Part shown: positions 12,165-23,558 of the stretch, in pieces
Position numbering within the stretch: position 1 is the first letter of the stretch
Layout of the letters: the number at the start of each line of letters is the position of its first letter
Assembly (NCBI GenBank): GCA_026874595.1
Contig: CM049320.1
Location: 52,665,070 to 52,729,069, forward strand
DNA length: 64,000 nucleotides
Reading direction: 5' to 3'
Source: Sipunculus nudus
Lineage: Eukaryota; Annelida; Sipuncula; Golfingiida; Sipunculidae
Program-made: the position numbers and the translations under genes
Notes under the pieces: generated by a model
What the model saw: only the letters and a program-made list of their open reading frames with translations
The model's database searches: none
What the model was told of the DNA's origin: nothing

Positions 12165-12721
12165 TTTACCCCTCAAGCGACCAAGCTATATTAGTGACTG
12201 AAATGGCCTAGTGGGGAATTGTGTACGAATTGTGTACGAATACAATTTCATATTTAGATTATCATTCCTTTTTTCTCCTGAAAACATAATTTTCTTGACA
12301 TTCGTAGCAGTTATAAAAGCATTCATGTATTCCGATTATTATTTTTGTAACCCCCCAAAAATATGTATTGTCGAAGGACCGGCTATTACGGCTATTTACA
12401 TATTATAAGAAATGTAACATGTTCAATGTATGAGAAAAGAAATGTTTATGAATTTAAGCTGTCTTAAAGTCATCGAGAACCAAGAAGGACACGGCACAAA
12501 TTGTATCTGGAAGCGATAAAATATTCTAATGCAATATCCAGATGGTCCTGAACAAATCTCTTAGAAAAGTTAAAATTAGCTCATGATGAGCTATATTCTG
12601 CAAGCAACTTTAAAAACTTGAATTTAGCACCCAGGAGGTCAGGTGGACACAATATGTTTGCACCAGGCCTAAAAACTGCCAACATAGCATCTTTGGAGGT
12701 TCTTTGCAAATCGCCTTGAAA

Positions 12722-13149
12722 ACCATGAAAATCATTATTTTGAGCATTCAGACAGTCAGAGAGGGTACAAATCGTATGCATTAGCCATGGAATCTTCTAA
12801 AGTATCGTGAACGAAAGGTTTGGGCAGATCTCCTTATATATATGAAATTAGGTGATGACCAGGTTATTGGCCTGAAACATGATGTACACCACTTAGACAG
12901 GCATACAGGGCGCAAAAAAGGTAACTAGAACCTAAAACCTTCTTTTGTATCCTTTGAATTCAGAAAGGTCACTCTGACATACATTCTATGAGCTATAGGA
13001 AAAACATGATCGAGTACTGTAAAAATTATATGGGCCCAAATCATAATATATTGGATCTAGAACCTTCTAACTACAATTAATTATAGTCCGTGGAATTAGC
13101 TCTGGCGGCCTGAATTGGTTCATGATAAAATCTTTAGGAGCATTACTTT
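12722..13149. other. Non-coding spacer after the direct repeat
   Basis: No confident feature. A minus-strand open segment (12781-12581) crosses the repeat boundary and reads GDLQRTSKDAMLAVFRPGAN; the left repeat copy loses this frame at its boundary. It may be an exon relic, but I do not recognise it. Confidence 0.4.
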
Positions 13150-13995
13150 GCCAGTTAAAGTAGGGGCAAAGGTTTTGTTTCAACAGGTTGTTTGTTGCTG
13201 ACCATTCGAACTTTATTCAGAGCAAGGCCGAAATAAAAATGAAATTTAAATTAGGGGCTCTTTTAGCCGGGGTCACTAAAAAGCACACCACGTCCTATCG
13301 TCCTGTCGGTAATGGCGTTTGTGAACGCTTTAATAGGACTATCTCAGTTATTCTGAGATGCAGACTGAAAAGAGTAAGGTACCCTGACATATGCTAATAA
13401 CTGGACGAAACCTTGAAGTGACCTGATTTAGTCCATTTTATTTATGTCTGAACGGCAAACACAGACTACTCGTTGACGTCATCCAGGTATTATCGGACAC
13501 ACATGATAATCTTCCTAAAAATAGTAAATTCGTCCAAAAGCTCAAGGCAATGAGTCAGGGCTAATGGGAAATGTCAGAAATCAGTTTATAATAACTAAGC
13601 CAATGCTTCAACCTTCAGCAAGGGGGCGGAGTCCCGGGTAAGAATGTTAGACTGAGGGGAAGACATAAGTTGACAGAAGTATTAGAAGAACCTGTGTATA
13701 AAATATGACCGACACGTCCCTGTTTATAAGGTTCCCCAAAAAGGGAATATAGGTCCTACACGTACATTTTATCGTTATCTGTCACAACCCATAAATTATC
13801 TACCTCTGGAAGCAGAGACTGGTAGTAGTAATGTGAGAGTATAAAGAAAGAACAATCACGATGTCAGAGAGGGGAATATTCAGAGAGTGATGTCACTCCT
13901 CAGAAAAGGAGGAGCAGTTCATTCTTAGGCAGGATAGCCAAAGTTTATCATCGGTCCAGGATAGGTAACAGTACATATTATATAATGATAGCCCA
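13150..13995 (+). pseudogene. Ty3/Gypsy integrase relic
   Basis: In changing frames the plus strand reads ELYSEQGRNK (about 13206-13236), then GVTKKHTTSYRPVGNGVCERFNRTI (13273-13347), matching the integrase core around its last Asp and Glu. The Glu codon is at 13323-13325 and the spacing to SEQG fits D-35-E, with Asp changed in SEQG. Further on, VRLRGRHKLTEVLEEPVYK (about 13650-13710) and a shifted DRHVPVYKV...FYRYLL (13709-13785) match the chromodomain-less C-terminal domain. A Ser/Arg-rich tail may extend to about 13995. No gag, RT or LTR was found beside it. It belongs to the same broad lineage as the 23-30 kb element but on the opposite strand. Confidence 0.8.
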
Positions 13996-14779
13996 TGAAG
14001 GGCAAACTCGTTGGCCCTGTATAGTGTTCTCTTTAAATGATGGAGTATCTGATAAATGTTACATGTTATCACCAACTCCAACAATAACATCATCAAAAGT
14101 GTTACGTCGTTCTACCGAAGTCAAAAGGCAATGGTGATTAAGGTCGAACGATTATATCTACGAATATATTAAATGCGGAGTAAATTAAAGTCCTCGGATA
14201 TATTATAGTAGGTCGTTGTTGTCCCAGCACTTATTGGCCATGGGCGAGTTCTTGTCTGTGTATCCACTGATAAAATTGGGTGTTTCTTTGTTTGTATACA
14301 TTGATGAACTGCATGTATAGGTTCAGATGGATCACATTATAACCTTGCATTACAGGACCATCTGTACAGGTGAAAGCATTGTTATTGTATTGGTAACACG
14401 ACAGGGTCCATTATCTTACTTTTGTTTCATTCACGAATAGTCAGCTTACGGCCAGTTTCACGCGTTTTTGTTTTCAATTGTCCTGTGTTGTCTTTCCAGT
14501 AAATGTAATATAAAACAAGTTAGAACAAGTTTTAAAAATCTTTGACGTCAGCCCCGGGGCCGGGGTGCCGTATGGAAAGAATGTTAACTTCAGTTCAGCT
14601 CCAAATGAAACCTTGTTAGGTAGTCTCAACCGCCACTTTTTTTTCAGGTCGGCGAACATTTTGTTGTCTCAGTACGTAGTCAGAAAGAATGTACCTTTTT
14701 CAAGTAGTTAACCTAATACTTTTTTATGGTAAAAGTAAAAATATTTCAGGAAATTTTTAACAATGGAATATACGAGGCA
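13996..14779. other. Non-coding spacer
   Basis: No recognisable coding or repeat signal. It may contain the 3-prime end of the Gypsy relic and the 3-prime UTR of the non-LTR element on the opposite strand. Confidence 0.4.
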
Positions 14780-16570
14780 TGAATATATCCCGTATAAACA
14801 GGAAGCCAGTAAATCATGCTTAAACAAATTTGCGGCCTGTATGGATTTCTGGAACAGCGTATTCTGTGGCTGGTCAGGCCAATACGGGAATGAAAGTCTG
14901 TCAAACAGCGAACACACAGGAACTCTCATACTGTTCTGTCGGACTAGTTTCTGGCTTTCCTCCACTGGTTTTCTTTTCAGCTTTGGATTGCTGAGCTAAG
15001 GTCTGTCCGAGCTTGGTGAGCCATTTCTGTACTGTCTGCTCCCAGGTTGTTCGTTCTGAGACTGTGGCTTCACAGTTGTTAAGCTCGATGCCCATGGCCT
15101 TCAGGTCTCTCTTGCAGACATCTTTGTAGCGGAGTTGGGGTCTACCTGTGGGGCGTGCTTCCTGGACCAGTTCAAGGCAAAGGAGACCCTTAGAGATGCG
15201 ACCGTCCATTCTCACGACATGTCCGGGCCATTGCAGGCGTCTTTGTTTGAGTATAGCGTAAATGCTGGGGATTTCTTCTTGACAGAAGTGTTTGGCACTT
15301 TGTCCTGCCAGCTGATGGCAGGGATGCTGCGGGATGCGCATGCGTAAGGCATTCAGCGTGTGCTTCTGTTGGGCGCGTATTGGCCAGGCCTCACTGTCAT
15401 ACAGCCAAGTGCTCACAACACAGGCTCTGTGGACCTGGATCTTGGTGTGTTCTGTAAGCTAATTGTGGTTCCAAGGGAGATGGAATCAGAGATAGTTAAG
15501 CCCAGGAGCCCAGGCAGACCATTATCTTCAAGCAGTTGGTAAGTTCAAAGGCTTGACAGACTGCACTGAATCTGACATGAACTTCTGCAGGTTTTCGGCA
15601 AAGTGGCTTTGCTCTTTACCTTGAAAGGTTTACGAGTTTCTCGTCTGACCTCGGTAGCGGACACAAAAGCATGCTTCAACAGAACAGCGAGAAGGTGCCG
15701 AACAGGGTCGTTGAAAGAACGAAGCCATGTTTTAACCCACATCGGATAACAAAGGCTTCTAATGTTCCCATGTCATAAACCACGGTACCTTTCATGTCGT
15801 CATAGAAGGGGTTTATGATGCTGATGAGCTTGGGTGGATATCCGATCCTTGGGAGGTTCTCGAAGAGGCCGTCCCCACTCACCAAATCGAACTCCTTCGT
15901 CTGGTCTATGTAGGCCATGAATAGTTGTTCTCCTTGTTCCCTGTATTTGTCCTGCAGTTGCCTGACGAAAAACACCATGTAGACAGCAGACCTTTTCGCG
16001 AGGAAGCTGTCCTGCGATTCTAGGTAGACTGTTTCTGTTAAAGTTTGAGGCCTCTCCTGTGCGACCCGGGCGAACAGCTTCCCAGTGATGCTGAGGGGGG
16101 AAATGCCCCGATAGTTGTTGCAATCGCTCCTGTCACATTTTTTTCTTAAACAGTGTGACTATGTTGACATTCCTCATGTGTGGTACTTCACATTCCTTCC
16201 AACAGAGACAGAGGATATCGTGCAGCTCTTGGATTGCAGCCTCGGTACAACACTTTTGGACCTCGGCGGGGAATGCTTCCGTCCATGGGGCCTTACCGGG
16301 ACTAAGTGACCTTCATTGCTTCGTTGAGCTCTTTGATGATTGGTCCGCTGTCATGCTTCTCCGGGATGGGCATGCACATTACGGCATTCAGAGACTTGAT
16401 TCACCCCTGCATACAGCGCGGAGTAGTGCTCTTCCAATCGCTTTAATTAGTGTATTTGTCCTGGATTATCTCATATGTTGCAGGGTTCATTGGTGTTATT
16501 TTTCTTTTTTGCTGGGCCCAATGCCTGTTTGAATCCATCATACATTCCCTTGATGTTGCCTGTGTCAGTT
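14780..16570 (-). pseudogene. Non-LTR retrotransposon (LINE) pol, broken
   Basis: Read on the minus strand in several frames. First comes GMYDGFKQALGPAKKK (about 16545-16500), then an NNYRGIS block (about 16110), then RQLQDKYREQGEQLFMAYID and EFDLVSGDGL (15960-15870; motif A), then a GLKHGFVL block (about 15740). After that comes a C-terminal part LYDSEAWPIRAQQ, LKQRRLQWPGHVVRMDGR and RPTGRPQLRYKDVCKRDLKA (15416-15070), ending in a degenerate Cys/His element near 14890. The catalytic FADD motif expected between GLKHG and the C-terminal region is absent: the sequence passes from the KSKAT part straight to ENLQKFM. The endonuclease is also missing. The element is 5-prime truncated and inactive; clade not assigned with confidence. 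Confidence 0.85.
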
Positions 16571-18242
16571 GCAATAAGTAGGTTCAACCAGTCAACAATG
16601 AGGCATACACCTATATTAATTGTCTTTACGTCAAAGAAACATAATTCCTGAATATTAGGTAGGGTTACAGCATCTTCACAACCAAGGCATATAATTCATT
16701 TACTTCTTTGTCCATTACTGCCAGGGACATTTTTCAAAGTATACAGTGGCAGTCCGTCAAACCATAGCTATGTAGTGAGGCTCGGTCTCTCTGTAAACCG
16801 ACAAATTGAAACGCTCACTCCTCTCAATAACGTTTAGAATCCCCTCAAATGTGTACGTTGTACTGCTGATATTCTGAAAACAAGGAAAATAAAAAATACA
16901 AATAAGGTCTCTCTCTCTCCTTCACTCTCTCTGTCTAATCGATTGATCGATCGCTTCTGTTGCCCACAGTATCATGATTTTGAAATAATGAAAAGCTTAA
17001 ATGCTACAACAATATTAATGCTATGACAATTCAAACCTATAGATTGATATTCCTTTTCCAAAATGTAACTTTATTATCATGTGTCATAGTTAATGCACCT
17101 GTAAGGTAATCACACTTCACCTGAATTTTCAACAGTTTTTTTTAAGCATAGCTTCATCATTCTGGCACTCTTCTTCCAAATCCTCGGTCAGACGTCGAAT
17201 AACATTCCCGACTGTGCTGCTAAGGTCCTCCGTCAACGAGCTCAGTGTCTGATTTTCGAGTTCACAAACTGAAGGTTATACTTGCCGAGTGCTGGATATT
17301 CCATACCCATGAAATACCCCCTCTCTGTGTCCTGGTTATTGCCTATGTTGACCGAGTCTCTTTACGGGTTTCCGTTTTAATTTTTGCTGTACGAAGCAAT
17401 TCCTGTAAGAAAACGAAGTATCTTTCTTTCTTAAAAAAATCCGAGTTGGTTCTTCTTTAAACTTTTACAATCATATTTATTCTCCGTTATTCTTAATTTT
17501 ATCGATACGAAACGTTTGTTCGACCCTGAACCACTCCCCATTTGCACAATTAGACTTTTTCTCATTCCTTCAAACTGCTTTATAAACTAACTAACCAACT
17601 TGGGAAAATGAAGTAAAAATCAGTGATCCATTATGCAAATGCAAATATATAATAACAGAAAGGCAGGATCGATGCAACAAATTGATCCTGACTGATTAAT
17701 CTATATGTTATAAACATTATCATCGGGTAATTTTATAAAAGAGATATATTAAATAAGATCAAGGATTAATAAATCTAGGAACAGTAAAAAAATTCATACA
17801 TAACTGACACGGTAATTTAGGTAGATCCTGTAAATACATTTTAGATCAAGAAAACTACATTTGAACATGTTCATAATATTGCTATGATGAATTGCTTGAT
17901 CTGTGTTTTATTTAAACGTCCATATAAAATTGTACTTAACAAAATACAAATGACAAAACAATTCACAAGATTATCACGTCAATGCAAGAATATGAATAAT
18001 GTTACTACCTCTGACGCCATGGTATAAGGCGAATAGCAAGCAAGTTTCTAGGAGAACCACAAACTCGCACCACCGAATTTCGGATCCCCCTGGAAGTAAA
18101 CATCCCTAATACTAGTAATAACTAAGAAATAACTTCAAAATTATTCATTTTAGTTTCGTACAGATAACCGTCTCCATTTTAATGATAGAGTTATTATTAA
18201 ATGATTAAATTAAAATGAATAAATTAAGTGATTAACATTTAG

Positions 18243-18244
<2 letters not shown>
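16571..18244. other. Non-coding region
   Basis: AT-rich, without coding similarity. A CT-rich microsatellite (CTCTCTCTCTCC) lies at about 16909-16940, followed by ATCGATTGATCGATCGC. Numerous A/T runs. Confidence 0.55.

Positions 18245-18305
<61 letters not shown>
18245..18305. repeat. (TA)n microsatellite
   Basis: About 60 bases of TA dinucleotide. Confidence 0.96.
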
Positions 18306-18308
<3 letters not shown>

Positions 18309-18372
18309 TTGCATTTAGTTTTCGGACGAAATAAAGGGGCCCACTCACAGGACCACTCAGAGTTAACCGTGA

Positions 18373-18600
18373 TTTACTTTACATGGATTGTACAACTAGC
18401 TATAATAACTTATACGAGGCTCTCCCCATGATTCGGATGGTGGTGGTTGGCAGTCTGTGGCGGTGGATTACCCGGAGAAAACCACCGACCTTCTGCTGGG
18501 CAACTACAACCCACTCTCATAGCCGTCGCGGGGATCGAACACGGGTTGCCAGTGGACAGAGCCGAGCGTTTTACCATTCGACTATCCAGGTCCGTGTTTT
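18373..18600 (-). mobile_element. tRNA-derived SINE, copy 1
   Basis: On the minus strand the head reads GGACCTGGATAGTCGAATGG, with AAAACGCTCGGC and a B-box GTGTTCGATCC (18532-18542). A body follows with TATGAGAG and GGTGGTTTTCTCCGGGT, and a tail with GTTATTAT and TGTACAATCCATGTAAA. The second copy at 36573-36810 on the other strand shares head, body and tail in the same order, which identifies a dispersed SINE family rather than a tRNA gene. The tail shows no long poly-A. Confidence 0.88.
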
Positions 18601-21138
18601 GAAGTCTGGTGCTAACAAGGCCCCGTTCATACAGCAACTGTGTTAATTAACACATTCATTGGTCGCGTAGACCAAATGGTGGCGGGACCCCCAGATTCAA
18701 TACAATCCACTCAGTTGGAATATACAGTTTATTCTTAACCTGTAGATAATGGTAACACATCAGACCTGCTGCCTTGTTGCATGGTATGAGATGGTCTTGA
18801 GCTTCAGAGATGCCTGTTATTACCCTGTTATCTCGCTTAGCACCGTGTCGCGACGGCTAGAAAATGATTTCACAGTCAAAAAAAGTTTATTACATTAAAG
18901 CCAACATGTATCAGAAGACGTCATTGCAGTATATTACTGCCATAACATCATCCCTCATTAACATTTGTACAAATATGCATACATATACAACCAAATGTAT
19001 ATATGACCGTATCCGCACTGGCAAATAATCCGGATCATGAATAGGTTTACTCTGTTGCACTTGGCCACTTATCCGCATCAGTTCGGTTTACGGTAGTCCA
19101 CTTGAAATTCGGACTACAGTAGTCCGGTTTACCTTAGTCCGGTTTACAGTAAACGGTTTCTAATGGCAAACAAGCTTCTATTCCGAATGAGTCCAGTTTT
19201 AGCGTACGGCTTTGATCGCTACCTGTGATGTTGCCCAAGCATGTCTTGCGCCACTGAGCGCTCAGTTGCAGGTCTGACAGGATTACAGAAGCCGGTATGA
19301 GCTTTTCTGTTTGAATAATTTAAAAAAAATTATGGTAGTTTCAGAGTTGACATTTCGCAGTTACGTTAATTAGTAAATGTCTATTATCCAGTTAAATACC
19401 GAGTAATGATACTAACGTCTACGAACCTATATATGTTTGTTCATAATAATACCTGTCGCGTTTGGACTGTACGACTAGTAGTAAGTAAATACTACACCTG
19501 AACGTTTCACTTTTCTTCCATAATGTCGGTATACATTTAATCAACCTCCGCACAGGGTCAAGAGCATTGATGAGACCCTGCACACGTTTGTATACTCGAC
19601 TATGAACTTCTTCGGCTTTGACTGACATTGACCGTGCTTGCTGGAACAACCACTGTATACAACAATAACGAGCAACATGGATCTGGACGTCACCTGTCGC
19701 CCCAGAATCACGTCCAGAATCGCTAAACACTTGTTTAAACCGAGTGGCAGGTGCGATTGCTTGTATACATTTACACCAAATCGCGCTGCAATGTAGTTTC
19801 CCGGGTTTTACAACATTTAGAAAAAAAAATCAAACAGATAATCATTCTTTATAACCGTTTCATTCGAAATGAAAGTTGTCAATGTATGTTCTATATATGT
19901 TCTATTGCTTGATTTATTTCCATTCTCAAACCTGCCAGGTGATATGGCTCGCGTTCGGCTGGCAATAGTGCTGAGCGCACAAATGTTTGCAAGAGATCTA
20001 GCCTTGAACTTCGTAGACAGATCTCGTGTGTGGAGAATGCACATTCCATGTGGATCTTTCAACCTCAGAATTATGAAAGCGCAAGCCTAATTTTTTTCGA
20101 GTCCGTGAATAGATGGCGCTTGATAATATAATAACAGGATAAAAAAAAACATAGAGAACAGAAGCAGCAAGCGCGAATCTTATCCGGGTCGCAGGCATAG
20201 GCGCAAATTGACGGGGCGAAAGGGTACATCCCATTAATCTTTTTTCAACCAGGGGACATACCATATTGCCACTTGCAGGTTTGATTGATAAATTCATGAT
20301 TTTGACCGACTACCTAGTCAAAGGGTACCCTGTGAACCTTTTTTTTATATTTTCAAACTGAGACTTTTTGATAAATTTTGATAAAAAATTTTTATTAATG
20401 AATGCTGGATGGCGTTAGCCCACAATCAACACTTACCTGCGTGCTCTGTTTATATCAAAACGATATCGCTTGGAATGTTTAAACTATATGATAAGCCTAA
20501 AATATCCATAAAATACCACCGATACTGATTATATCTTGATTTTAATATAATATTATAATATATCCTTATCTCGTCTTCTGAGGTGTTGATATTTGGCCTG
20601 TAGTCCATTCATAAATGAGTAAAATGAGACAGGTATAAGTGTACCTGCAGTAAATGGACACTGCCGAGCATTAATCAGATAATAAAAAAATGTATGAACC
20701 CATTATTCATGGGCTAACACAAGACGGGTTGATATCAGACGAGACAGCCGCCATGTGTCCAGGTCTTTCTGTACCTATCGGTACTCGTAGCTGAAGGTCG
20801 AGTGTATTGCCACACACATGAACCCAATGGTCACGCATTCTTGTCTGCTCTGAAACTGTCTATATGTGTTGGTAAACGGTTCAGATTAAAAATTAAATTA
20901 TCTGATAGATCAGTCACTAGATTTTTTTAAAGGCGCCTACACTGTCTTCACCTGTATTTTGATTTAAGAAAACCTCGAAATCACAACTCTCTTGGATAAA
21001 CAAAATTTTATTGATACTTAACTCAGGATAAATATTGAAATTAAATGACGACGATGAAAGGTGAGTATACTAACACGAGTTAATCGATTTTCTTACTAGC
21101 AATAGAGAGAGCTTTATTAACACGGCCAACATCCTTTT

Positions 21139-21178
<40 letters not shown>

Positions 21179-21205
21179 TATATATATATAATATATATAT
21201 ATATA
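21139..21205. repeat. (TA)n microsatellite
   Basis: Interrupted TA run, followed by a GT-rich tract. Confidence 0.94.
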
Positions 21206-21790
21206 CGTGTGTGTAAATTTGTGTATATATGTATAATAGAGAATGTGGGGTATCCCTTTACGTGTCAATCTGTGTGTCAGAATGGATCAGTGTGTATTAG
21301 TGAGTGCGTGCAAGGCTGTGCCTGTGTGTGTGGGGTAGGTGTCAGTGATGAGAGTTCTTCTATGACACAAATATATATCAACGATCGAAATAGGGCCAGT
21401 TTTTAGAACAGACACCATCAGATATACATATTCACACAGTTATAACGTGTAAATCTCCTCGGGCTCACTTTCTATATGTGGTCATAACTTTATCCGCTAT
21501 CCCAAGATCCAAATCCTTAAGTCTTGTTTGTTTTGCAATAGTATGGACTTTCCAAATCCCCGAAATATATAATTCTTCTGGTTGAACAATAACTGTTGTG
21601 AAATCGTGGATGGACAGATATTTGTTTTGTTGATTAATGGAAGACTTTTCTTATCACCAACCCGTGTAATCAAGATATGGCGTTCACAGGCTCCTGTTTA
21701 GCGCCTGCTTTGATTCACACTCTACGGTAATTAATCAAAGATATATGAAAGCGATCAGATGACTACGGTACTCTTTGTATCGGCTATCTA

Positions 21791-21791
<1 letters not shown>

Positions 21792-21837
<46 letters not shown>
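21792..21837. repeat. (TA)n microsatellite
   Basis: TA dinucleotide run of about 45 bases. Confidence 0.95.
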
Positions 21838-21840
<3 letters not shown>

Positions 21841-22097
21841 TTATTTATATGGCGAATACCTGTGTTACCAAAAGCTTATCTTTATTACCAAGAGCTCTAC
21901 CATCAGATAACAATAATAAATCTTGTTCTTCAACAAACGTTCGCAAACACATGAAAGTATTGACAGAAACCAGAAATTAAACCTTTTTTATACTCTTAAT
22001 TTTTTTTTATTTCCTTATATTCATTCAGCGGAGCTGCTTGTTGGGCTAACATTCAGCAGCTAATGTATTTTCTAAAGTCAATATATAAACATATATT

Positions 22098-22236
22098 GGG
22101 GCGAATCCGGGATTTTGGAAAAGAGGGGGGCAACCCAGGAGGACTAATGAAAATCCTAAAAAAAAGGTCATCAGGACCGGAAAAGGGGGGGGGGTCCACG
22201 CCGCAAAATTACGTCTAAAACCCCGGATCCGCTTCT
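22098..22236. mobile_element. MITE-like short element with imperfect terminal inverted repeats
   Basis: The left end GCGAATCCGGGATTTT (22101-22116) pairs with the right end, whose reverse complement is GCGGATCCGGGGTTTT (about 22217-22232). The unit is about 138 bp with G-runs inside and no coding capacity. Target-site duplications are not evident. Only one copy is in the window, so the call rests on the inverted ends. Confidence 0.4.
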
Positions 22237-23126
22237 GATGTCTTCCTAGCGGTCAATCGTCGAACCGCCATCCCCGCATGCCATATAACATCAAAGTTTT
22301 GCACCATGAAACTATATCCTACAGTTTTAGAATGGTTACTTGTTAACGGATTATTGACTCTATTCATCGGGCAAAGACATCATGTCTTTGCAATGAAGGT
22401 ATCATGAATGCAGTTACTCTCCACCCCCGGGTACTCTGGACGAGGTGAATTCATTGTCTTTTAATCTAATGTATTTTATCAGACACATTCTCCCGGTCTC
22501 TGACATGAATTGTTCAACAGACTTTATCGGCATTAGGAATAATATGACATTAGAGAGCCAACTAAATATAATAAGCGTCCAATTCTTTTCTTCATTTTTC
22601 TTTAAAAAGTATCAGACCGTTTAGAAAAGTCTAAAAAAGAAAGGATGATTTCATCCCCAAGAGGCAACAATAAAGCAAACGCTCGTAATAGCTGCTTAAA
22701 AAACTCTCGAGATTTGTCATGAATTTGAAATACAGTGCAATACTGCAAAATATTAAATAAAAAAAAAACGGCAAAATATTTCTTGGTATTCTATAATATT
22801 CGCCTATGTATCGTTCAGTCCGTTAAATATATTTCATTATTCCATTTTTTTCCCGATTTCTTTTAATGTAATGCCCTTCCTGTTCCTAAGTATCCATCTT
22901 TTAACTACTGTTCTTTACATGTTTCCCTCATTCCTTTGTTATCGCTTCCCTTTCGCGAAATCCGAAATGGCATAATCCACCGAATTACAATCAGGTCTTT
23001 TAGGAGACCACTTTTTCTTCTTGAATAAAACTTGATGTTGCTCCTTTCAGACGAAACTATGTCACTTTACTACTATGGACTCCCCCCCCCCCTTGGTCAA
23101 GAAACATGTTTTCTTCTATATAATCT
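22237..23126. other. Non-coding region
   Basis: No recognisable feature. Short C-run at 23081-23092. This is the left flank of the truncated Gypsy LTR. Confidence 0.5.
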
Positions 23127-23413
23127 TACCAGTTAGTCAGTTGCTGACCATTTTATCACTAATAACTGTCGTTTTATTATCTTACTCACAGCATATATAC
23201 ACAATGTACCAATCAATGCGAGAGAACAGGACAAACCGTTATCTCACATTAATAATAATATTACCTTGATACTAATCGTATAAATGTTAACATACGACAC
23301 TGGTAATAATTCACGTTACGGGATATACTGCACTACACTGCTACTTGTAAAAATTCAGTGGACGGAAAATATAAACACATACCTGAAAAAAAAACTCAAC
23401 ATTACTAAATCCA
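23127..23413 (-). repeat. 3-prime LTR remnant of the Gypsy element
   Basis: It matches about 30437-30720 with clear substitutions: GTTGCTGACCATT, ACGGGATAT and AATATAAACACATACCTGAAAAA are shared. The segment equivalent to 30133-30436 is missing, so the LTR is truncated on its outer side. The inner edge near 23413 reads TGGATTTAG on the minus strand. Confidence 0.8.
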
Positions 23414-23558
23414 AAATTTGGAAATGTAAAACCCAATCAATCTTCTAAAAATAAATAAAATACGAATAGTAATAACCATACATTTCAGGTCAGTTGCCCG
23501 TTTGTGTATGACAGTGGGCTCATCAGGATAATGACAGAGCAGGGCATGAGAGCTAGGA

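Larger units (their letters stand above)
9531..12721. repeat. Right copy of the 3.18-kb direct repeat
   Basis: It matches 1-3183 with an offset of 9530 at its left edge and about 9538 at its right edge. The left edge as given is only where the window begins in the other copy; the true repeat probably continues leftward into gag. On the right, homology stops after CGCCTTGAAA (12721). Here the flank is a different sequence, not satellite. No TG...CA terminal dinucleotides are seen at the right boundary, which argues against an LTR edge there. Confidence 0.93.
18601..22097. other. Non-coding region with simple repeats
   Basis: No gene recognised. Near 19084-19155 a short motif (GTAGTCC and CGGTTTAC) is repeated and includes GGACTACAGTAGTCC. 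Two open segments (minus 19730-19419, plus 19869-20090) resemble no family I know. Two (TA)n arrays and a GT-rich stretch (about 21207-21330) follow. Confidence 0.5.

Noticed and set aside
1-12721. Interpretation of the 3.18-kb copies as LTRs of the BEL element
   Set aside because: The right copy contains the gag start, no TG...CA ends or primer-binding site were seen at the edges, and the window begins mid-repeat.
16115-16532. Plus-strand open frames of 64 and 125 codons
   Set aside because: Shadow frames of the minus-strand LINE reverse transcriptase.
21209-21406. Cysteine/valine-rich small frame
   Set aside because: Translation of a GT-rich simple repeat.
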